Of a stretch of DNA of 64,000 nucleotides, positions 58,444 to 64,000 are shown piece by piece. The position numbers were made by a program, and so were the translations under genes. The stretch's first letter is position 1. Each line of letters starts with the position of its first letter. The notes beneath the pieces were generated by a model, which saw only the letters and a program-made list of their open reading frames with translations, did not search any database and was not told the DNA's origin. This stretch comes from JAUVXJ01 sp964433755 (GTDB taxonomy: Bacteria; Chloroflexota; Anaerolineae; UBA7937; B3-Chlor): assembly GCA_964433755.1 (NCBI GenBank), contig CAYSSR010000001.1, forward strand, positions 1,116,001 to 1,180,000. The letters run 5' to 3'.

Positions 58444-59283
58444 ATGATCTTCGATTTCCGCATCATCGGCACTGGAGAGGAGTTCTACCCCGGAGGCTAC
58501 GAGGGGCTACCTCCCTTTATGGAACGCTACAAGGAGCTCTATGACTTCGAGCACTTGTGCTCCCTGCCCTTCGAGGATCTCCTCGCTGCGATGAAGGCAG
58601 CAGGCGTATCCAAGGCTGTGCTCCACGCTGAGTACTCCTACGGCGACGCCGAACTGCTGAACAGGATCGTAGCGGAAAAGGTCCAGGCTGACCCGGACAC
58701 GCTGATCGGTTTCGCAGGCCTGGACCCCGCTTCGGCACAGGATCCAGTGGCGGATCTCGACCGTTATGTCAAGCGGCTCCAGATGAAAGGTCTCAACTTG
58801 CAGCCGTGGGTGCAGGGTTGGTATCCTGACGACGAGAGGCTGTACCCGGTCTACTCCTACTGCCAGGACAACGAGCTGCCGGTAGCCATCCATGCATCGT
58901 TGAACTTCGCTCTACATCGCAGGATCGACTACGGCCACCCTCGATACTTGGACGCTGTGGCGTGTGACTTTCCGCACTTGACCATCATTGCGAACCATGG
59001 CGGATGGCCCTGGGTCAACGAGATGGTGGCAGTGGCCTGGAAGCGGCGTAACGTCTACGTGGAGATCGGAGGAGTGGCGCCCAAGTACATCGCCAGGCCC
59101 GGGACGGGATGGGAGCTGCTATTGACTTATGGTAACTCGCTGCTCCAGGACCAGATCCTGTTCGCCACGGATTCCTTGATCCCGCATCGACGAGCGGTCG
59201 AAGAAGTGGACATGCTGCCGTTCAAGGATGAGGTCAAGGAGAAGCTCCTGTTCAAGAACGCCCTGCGGCTGCTGAAGCTCTAG
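58444..59283 (+). CDS. Amidohydrolase-superfamily (amidohydrolase_2-like) protein
   Basis: A 279-aa TIM-barrel protein. The start is the ATG at 58444, 13 nt after the ligase stop. The usual first metal motif HxH at the N-terminus is absent: it begins MIFDFRIIGTGEEFYPGG. Later metal-site residues are present: His in VAIHASLNFAL, His in IIANHGGWPW and Asp in FATDSLIPHRR. Related amidohydrolase_2 enzymes decarboxylate or hydrolyse aromatic acids and lactones. Without HxH the metal set may be reduced, so catalysis is uncertain. It is probably part of a small degradation pathway with its neighbours. Confidence 0.87.
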   Translation: MIFDFRIIGTGEEFYPGGYEGLPPFMERYKELYDFEHLCSLPFEDLLAAMKAAGVSKAVLHAEYSYGDAELLNRIVAEKVQADPDTLIGFAGLDPASAQDPVADLDRYVKRLQMKGLNLQPWVQGWYPDDERLYPVYSYCQDNELPVAIHASLNFALHRRIDYGHPRYLDAVACDFPHLTIIANHGGWPWVNEMVAVAWKRRNVYVEIGGVAPKYIARPGTGWELLLTYGNSLLQDQILFATDSLIPHRRAVEEVDMLPFKDEVKEKLLFKNALRLLKL

Positions 59284-59379
59284 TTGCTGCGCAACGAAGG
59301 GACCTTTCCACTCAAGTGAGAAGGTGGGTAGAACGCGGTTGGACTAGCTGTCCATCAGGCATGGAAATGGAGGTCGAGA

Positions 59380-60801
59380 GTGTTTCGCACGGTCGAGCAG
59401 GTCAAGCAGCACATAGAAGAGCATGGCGTATGCATGGTCGACCTGAAATACTGTGACTTGCCAGGTCAGTGGCGCCATGTGACCCTGCCAGTGGGTCAGT
59501 TTGGGTCCTGGGTAGTGGACGACGGTGTGGGCTTTGACGCGTCCAGTGTTGGTCTGAAGCCTCTTAAGGCAGGGGATATGGTTATCATACCGGATCTATC
59601 CACCGGGTTCATGGATCCATTCTGCGATCTACCTACACTCAGCTTCGTCTGCACGGCAAGGGATACCGATACCCGGCAGGATTACCCGTACGATCCGCGC
59701 AACATCGCGAGCCGAGCTGAGGGCTATCTCCGGGAGATCGGGATAGCCGATGACAGCCGCTGGGGACCAGAGTTCGAGTTCTACGTCTTCGATTCGGTCG
59801 CCTTCGAGAACGACGTTCACGGTGCTGGCTATCGATTCGAATCAGCCGAGGGGATCTGGAACAGTCCCTCGGCTGGACCAGGCCATTACATACCCATGCA
59901 CGGGGGATACCATGCGAATCCTCCCAGGGATGTGCTGCACAATCTGCGTAGCGAGATGTGCGCGCACCTGACAGCCATGGGCGTTCCGGTGAAATACCAC
60001 CATCACGAGGTGGGCGCGCCGGGGCAGGTGGAAATGGAGACGACTTTGATGGGCCTGGTCGAGAGCGCCGACGCCACCATGAAGGTGAAGTACGTTGCCA
60101 AGATGACGGCTGCTGACCACGACCAGACGGTCACGTTCATGCCCAAGCCGGTGTTCGGCGAGGCAGGCAATGGACTGCATTCTCATCAGATGCTGGTGAA
60201 GAATGGCCTGTCCCTCTTCTACGACCTGGAGGGCTATGCTGGGCTTAGCCAGATGGCCCTGCATTACATAGGGGGCTTGCTTAGCCACGGGCCTGCCTTG
60301 CTGGCCTTCACCAGCGCCAGCACCAACTCGTTTCGGCGACTCGTGCCTGGCTACGAGGCCCCGGTCAACCTCTTCTTCTCTGCCGGGAACCGCAGTGCCG
60401 CGGTGCGCATTCCCATGTACGCCAACAACCCCCGTGACCAGCGGATTGAGTTCCGACCCCCAGATGCCACGGGTAACACTTACTTGTCACTGGCCGCGCA
60501 GTTGATGGCTGGCCTGGATGGTATCCTGAAGGAGATAGACCCCACCGAGGCTGGTTTCGGCCCCATCGACGCCAACGTCTTCGCCTGGAGCGCCGAAGAG
60601 CAGAAACAGATAAGGGGGCTGCCTGCGTCCTTAGCCGAGGCGCTCGAGGCCTTGGCGGTTGATCACGCGTTTCTCTTGGACGGCGGAGTCATGGATGAAG
60701 AGTTCATCCAGAACTGGATCGACCACAAGATGAAGCACGAATATCTTCAAGTGCGGGACCGTCCTCACCCGTACGAAATAGAACTGTACTTTGACGTGTG
60801 A
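59380..60801 (+). CDS. Glutamine-synthetase family protein (GSI-like)
   Basis: A 473-aa protein, full length for GSI. GTG start at 59380 behind GGAGGTCGAG. The N-terminal beta-grasp has FDASSVGLKPL with the Asp used for ammonium binding. Catalytic segments are GPEFEFYVFDSV, HHHEVGAPGQVEMET, FMPKPVFGEAGNGLHSHQML, STNSFRRLVPGYEAPVNLFF, NRSAAVRIP and QRIEFRPPDATGNTYLSLAA, all GSI-like. The adenylylation-site region, NLYDLPPEE in E. coli, reads NVFAWSAEE, so the regulatory Tyr is a Phe and cannot be adenylylated. It either makes glutamine or ligates glutamate to another amine (as in gamma-glutamyl-anilide or -polyamine pathways); neighbouring catabolic-type genes favour the latter. Confidence 0.9.
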   Translation: MFRTVEQVKQHIEEHGVCMVDLKYCDLPGQWRHVTLPVGQFGSWVVDDGVGFDASSVGLKPLKAGDMVIIPDLSTGFMDPFCDLPTLSFVCTARDTDTRQDYPYDPRNIASRAEGYLREIGIADDSRWGPEFEFYVFDSVAFENDVHGAGYRFESAEGIWNSPSAGPGHYIPMHGGYHANPPRDVLHNLRSEMCAHLTAMGVPVKYHHHEVGAPGQVEMETTLMGLVESADATMKVKYVAKMTAADHDQTVTFMPKPVFGEAGNGLHSHQMLVKNGLSLFYDLEGYAGLSQMALHYIGGLLSHGPALLAFTSASTNSFRRLVPGYEAPVNLFFSAGNRSAAVRIPMYANNPRDQRIEFRPPDATGNTYLSLAAQLMAGLDGILKEIDPTEAGFGPIDANVFAWSAEEQKQIRGLPASLAEALEALAVDHAFLLDGGVMDEEFIQNWIDHKMKHEYLQVRDRPHPYEIELYFDV

Positions 60802-60986
60802 GAGCTTCTTCCACACTGCCGTCGGGTAGGTGGACAGTGGACTGAGCCCGAGCACGCATGCTCTGTCCTGGCCCAGGAAGTCGCAGCACGGTGTCATAAA
60901 CGCCGGCGGCTCGTACGCTGGCTGGCGCACCCCCTTGCCTGAGCCGGCAGGCCGGCAGTTCGGCGCCGCAACTGGAGGTCCGGAGT

Positions 60987-61442
60987 ATGATACTCGAGCA
61001 CGTGGGCATCACCGTATCAGATCTGCAAAGATCCATCACCTTCTACACGGAGGTGCTGGGCTTCCGGCTGCTGAGAAAGACGACCACCAACGCCTATCTC
61101 CATCTGGAGGACCAGTTGCTGGAGCTGACGCAGTGCAGGGGTCCAGTGCAGGTGAACGCGCCTGAGAGCCCCGAGGAGTGCGATGAACAACTATACCACG
61201 GGGTGGGGATCACCCACCTTGGCTTCCGAGTGGAGAACATGGACGAAGCTGTGGAAAAGATCGAGCAACTGGGTGGAAGGCTTATCACACCGCCCTACGA
61301 GTTCGAGCCCCAGATTGAGTACGCAGTGGAGGCCGGCCACGAGAAGCTCAGGAGGGCCGCCACCCCCATAGGCAGAAAGACCTGGCGGATCGCCATGTTC
61401 TCCGATCCGGATGGAATCATCCTGGAGCTGCTGGAGCGCTAG
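60987..61442 (+). CDS. VOC-superfamily (glyoxalase-like) protein
   Basis: A 151-aa protein, one VOC domain of the usual length. LEHVGITVSDLQRSITFYTE gives the first metal-ligand His, GITHLGFRVENMDEAVEKIE the second half's His, and FSDPDGIILELLER the final Glu. The substrate is unknown; members include glyoxalase I, epimerases and dioxygenases. It may act on an intermediate made by the ligase/amidohydrolase/GS-like genes just upstream (185-nt gap). The ATG at 60987 has a GGAGG site. Confidence 0.9.
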   Translation: MILEHVGITVSDLQRSITFYTEVLGFRLLRKTTTNAYLHLEDQLLELTQCRGPVQVNAPESPEECDEQLYHGVGITHLGFRVENMDEAVEKIEQLGGRLITPPYEFEPQIEYAVEAGHEKLRRAATPIGRKTWRIAMFSDPDGIILELLER

Positions 61443-61453
61443 GAGAGTTAGGG

Positions 61454-62131
61454 TCAGCGAACAACCTCGTACCGCACCCACACAACGCCCTCCCGCAGTT
61501 GCTCTACGTGTGTCAGCCGAAGGTCGATCACGCCGTCGGGCGATGCGAGGTCGGGCGCGCGGAAGATCGAACGTGGCGAAGTACCGCCCACCAGGCTGGG
61601 ATCGATCAGTATGCTGACTTCGTCCACCAACCCCTGGCGAAGTAACGCACCGTTGAGGGTGCCGCCGCTATCCACCCGCACCGACTCCACGCCATGGCGA
61701 GAGTACAGCTCCTCGAGTCCCTTCCGGAGATCCACGTGCTCATCGCCGGTCAGGATGTACTCCACACCCTCTTCGCCGAGGTATGACAGATACTCCTCCG
61801 GAGTGGAGGCTGAGACCAGTACTATGGCGTCTCGCCAGTAGGGCTGGTTGCGGATCACCGCCCACTGCCGGACGCGGCCTCGACTGTCTGTCACAACCAG
61901 CAGCGGCCCGTGGCTGGGGGGCGCGGGCTCGCCCAACTCGTTGTCAGAGGGCATGCCCGCGGCTTGACCGTCGACCTCCTTGAAGCCCTCCAGGATGGTC
62001 TCGCTTCCCGACAGAATGGCATCCGCGTCCCACGTGGAAGCTATCTCGTAGTACAGCCCCACGTCCGGACTGAACCAGTCTACCCGTCCGTCCACGCTGA
62101 CTGCGTTGTGAAGAATGACCTTGGGTAACAC
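61454..62131 (-). CDS. RibD C-terminal-like (dihydrofolate-reductase-fold) reductase
   Basis: A 225-aa protein starting at a GTG (62131) behind AAGGAGGACG. The fold matches the RibD_C/DHFR-like reductases: PKVILHNAVSVDGRVDWFSP at the start, a cofactor loop DAILSGSETILEG, and SVRVDSGGTLNGALLRQGLV plus DEVSILIDPSLVGG near the end. RibD_C enzymes reduce a pyrimidine intermediate of riboflavin synthesis with NADPH, but stand-alone members outside rib operons usually have unknown substrates. It runs convergently with the VOC gene. Confidence 0.9.
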   Translation of the reverse strand: MLPKVILHNAVSVDGRVDWFSPDVGLYYEIASTWDADAILSGSETILEGFKEVDGQAAGMPSDNELGEPAPPSHGPLLVVTDSRGRVRQWAVIRNQPYWRDAIVLVSASTPEEYLSYLGEEGVEYILTGDEHVDLRKGLEELYSRHGVESVRVDSGGTLNGALLRQGLVDEVSILIDPSLVGGTSPRSIFRAPDLASPDGVIDLRLTHVEQLREGVVWVRYEVVR

Positions 62132-62227
62132 TTTTGACGTCCTCCTTGCCTCTTCATGGATCGAGGCAGTTCTGTATTGGCTCGCATGCCAGCGAACCTC
62201 CGCTGCCAGAAGTACTATGCGAGTGGA

Positions 62228-64000
62228 TCAGCCGAGAACTAACAGCGTGCCCACCACCACTACGAGGGCTACGAGGGTGAGTGGAAGGCCCACCCTGAGG
62301 TAGTCGCTCGACCGGTAATCACCGGGACCCATCACGAGCAGGTTGGACTGGTGGGCGATGGGCGTGGCAAACGCAACAGAGGAACCTAGCGCCACCGCCA
62401 GCACCACAGGCCGCGGATCCAATCCGGCAGCAGCGCCAAGACTGAAGGCGATGGGCGCGAGAAGCGCGGCCGTGACGTAGTTGGAGATAGCCAGATTCAT
62501 CAAAGCCGTGACGACGAAGAGTAGCACCAAGAGTGGAAAGGTGCCCAGACCTGCCACCGGAGACATAGCCACGTCGGCAATCCATTGGGTGGCGCCACTG
62601 TTCTCCATGGCTACTCCGAGGGGAAGTGTCCCCGCCACCACGAACACAACGTTCCACTCAATAGCCTGGTGCGCCTCCTCCATCCTCAGGCAACCTGAGA
62701 GGACCATCACCAACGCCGCACCCAGTGCAGCGACGGAGACGGGAGCCAGACCAGACATGATGGCGACGACCATACCCAGCAGGATAGCCAGTGCGATCGG
62801 CGCTTTGCGGGTCCTGCGCGGCAGGGCCTCCTCGCCGAAGAGCACGATCAGGGCCGGTTCTCTTCGTAGTAGAGCAATCCTCGACCAGGAGCCCTGGACC
62901 AACATGACGTCTCCCATGCGCAGGGGCTGGTTCGCTATCTCTCGCTCGATCGGGTGTCCTCCACGCCACAGCGCGAGCACTGTCACGCCATACTTCTCGC
63001 GGAAGTCCATCTCGCGCAGTGAGCGTCCCTCGAAGGAAGACCGCGGGGCCAGCGTCACCTCGACTAGGCCCGTGTCCCCTGCCAGGAGCAACTCGGCCTC
63101 CTCGGGGCTGGCCCGGCTGGCACCGAGTCCCCAGCGGCTTGCTGCACGCTGGAGACGCCTCGGTCCTCCCTCCACCAGCAGGCGGTCGTCGGCTCTGATG
63201 ACCTCATTCGCTTCTGGGCCTATCACACGCTCAGACAAGCGCACGACGCCCAGCACTGTCATGCCGAAGTCCTGCCGCATCGCGCTCTCCTCCAGCGTGC
63301 GGCCCACGAGTGGTGAGTCCGTGGGGACCTCCAGTGCGTGGATGTACTCGGGCAGGTGATAGATGTCGATGAGCTCCTGGGGGAGCCTGGTGCGCCGCAG
63401 CTTGTCTCGGAACGGTCGATCTGGAAGAAGCCGCCTGCCGGCGGTGAGCATGAAGACCACTCCAGCCAGCAGAAGGGGCAACCCGAGAATCGTAATCTCG
63501 AAGAAGCCCACGGGAGGCAACCCTCGCTGGCGGAGCACGTCACTGACGATTAGGTTTGGAGGCGTCCCGATCAGGGTGAGGGTACCTCCCATTGCTGCGC
63601 CATAGGCCAGCGGCAGCAGCAATCTCGACGGAGATATCCCTGTTCGCCTGGAGATACCGATCACCGCGGGGAGAAGCACAGCCACGGCTGCCACGTTGTT
63701 CATCACTGCCGACAGCACCGCGACCCCAATCATCAGCAGCGCGATCAGGCGAGGCTCGCTCTGACCGGCCAGCCTGATCATCAGGTCCGTCATCCATCCT
63801 GCCAGACCACACTGGAAGAGGCCCGCGCTGACGACGAAGATGGCGCCCACCGCGACTACCGCCGGACTGGCGAATCCGGCGAAGGCCTCGGCGGGGGTGA
63901 GCAGCCCGGTGATCACGAGGCTCAACAGCACGAGCAAAGCGACTACGTCCACAGGTAGCCGTTCGCTGACGAACAGCGCAATGGCTGCGGCCAGAATAGA
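62228..64000 (-). CDS. SLC13/DASS-type transporter with two TrkA-C (RCK_C) domains, N-terminus cut off
   Basis: The minus-strand frame is open from the window edge to 62228; at least 590 aa are visible and the start lies outside. The first half has helices including MTDLMIRLAGQSEPRLIALL and FGTGAMGGTLT-like GAAMGGTLTLIGTPPNLIVS, with the SLC13-family NxP-type motif. Between the two membrane halves are two RCK_C domains (EYIHALEVPTDSPLVGRTLE and LVEVTLAPRSSFEGRSLREM), which bind ligands and gate the carrier. The second half ends with ALGSSVAFATPIAHQSNLLV. It is probably a sodium-coupled anion (dicarboxylate, sulfate or similar) symporter. Confidence 0.92.
   Translation of the reverse strand, partial: SILAAAIALFVSERLPVDVVALLVLLSLVITGLLTPAEAFAGFASPAVVAVGAIFVVSAGLFQCGLAGWMTDLMIRLAGQSEPRLIALLMIGVAVLSAVMNNVAAVAVLLPAVIGISRRTGISPSRLLLPLAYGAAMGGTLTLIGTPPNLIVSDVLRQRGLPPVGFFEITILGLPLLLAGVVFMLTAGRRLLPDRPFRDKLRRTRLPQELIDIYHLPEYIHALEVPTDSPLVGRTLEESAMRQDFGMTVLGVVRLSERVIGPEANEVIRADDRLLVEGGPRRLQRAASRWGLGASRASPEEAELLLAGDTGLVEVTLAPRSSFEGRSLREMDFREKYGVTVLALWRGGHPIEREIANQPLRMGDVMLVQGSWSRIALLRREPALIVLFGEEALPRRTRKAPIALAILLGMVVAIMSGLAPVSVAALGAALVMVLSGCLRMEEAHQAIEWNVVFVVAGTLPLGVAMENSGATQWIADVAMSPVAGLGTFPLLVLLFVVTALMNLAISNYVTAALLAPIAFSLGAAAGLDPRPVVLAVALGSSVAFATPIAHQSNLLVMGPGDYRSSDYLRVGLPLTLVALVVVVGTLLVLG

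Noticed and set aside
1..64000. tRNA, rRNA, CRISPR arrays, insertion sequences, phage genes
   Set aside because: Looked for tRNA-like T-loop sequences, regularly spaced repeats, transposase-like DDE or integrase motifs and terminal inverted repeats; none found by reading. A dedicated tRNA or IS search could still find a divergent case.

Overview
The window looks like a stretch of a moderately GC-rich bacterial chromosome, most probably a Chloroflexota (Anaerolineae-like) organism. This is an inference from style: lipoproteins and surface proteins with Pro/Thr-rich linkers, DUF11/CARDB extracellular modules, a YLP-type linker, OpmR-type two-component genes and many orphan membrane proteins. 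There is no rRNA, ribosomal-protein operon or tRNA to anchor the taxonomy. I found no CRISPR array, phage module or intact insertion sequence. The first and last genes run off the window.

Layout. 1-1.9 kb: small membrane proteins and a small HExxH protein. 1.9-4.1 kb: an accessory patch holding an aldo/keto reductase followed by a 20-codon stump of a Rossmann-fold gene. 4.1-6.8 kb: a GT-C membrane glycosyltransferase and a sugar-nucleotide-type epimerase. 7.3-12.9 kb: small hypothetical genes, two proteins with Lcl/DUF1566-type C-terminal domains, and two tandem zinc-ribbon membrane paralogues (a third, decayed copy lies at 16.3-16.6 kb). 13.0-15.2 kb: a response regulator/histidine kinase pair behind a good sigma-70 promoter. 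15.3-17.5 kb: a secreted phosphodiesterase-like enzyme, a cupin and a frameshifted SDR relic. 17.7-24.4 kb: a cytoplasmic Mo/W-bis-MGD oxidoreductase with a short Fe-S partner, then a dipeptide-type ABC transporter without its ATPases. 24.7-30.7 kb: a PEP-CTERM protein, an amidohydrolase, a chagasin-papain fusion protease, a pentapeptide-repeat protein and a PLP decarboxylase. 31.4-35.3 kb: a tandem duplication of about 1.75 kb that produced two copies of an unknown gene plus a truncated and an intact osmC. 35.3-43.9 kb: a methyltransferase, small proteins, a second (lipoprotein) chagasin, and large surface proteins. 44-56.7 kb: a long minus-strand run with a GH/DUF11 surface protein, a GT-C enzyme, a TPR/DUF2007 protein, and a tightly coupled PqqD - HPr-kinase-like - GT2 - GT4 - GT2 - GT2 cassette behind a TGS GTPase. 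56.9-61.4 kb: a plus-strand acyl-CoA ligase - amidohydrolase - glutamine-synthetase-like - VOC cluster. 61.5-64 kb: a RibD-C reductase and an SLC13-type transporter.

The two most interesting systems are (i) the PqqD/HprK-like/glycosyltransferase cassette, whose PqqD protein carries a precursor-like acidic tail and which looks like an uncharacterised peptide- or glycan-modifying system, and (ii) a secreted cysteine protease whose own N-terminal domain belongs to the chagasin family of cysteine-protease inhibitors, with a second free-standing lipoprotein chagasin 9 kb away. Several gene relics (3.88, 16.3, 17.2, 33.1 and 43.4 kb) show that this chromosome has been reshaped by duplication and decay.
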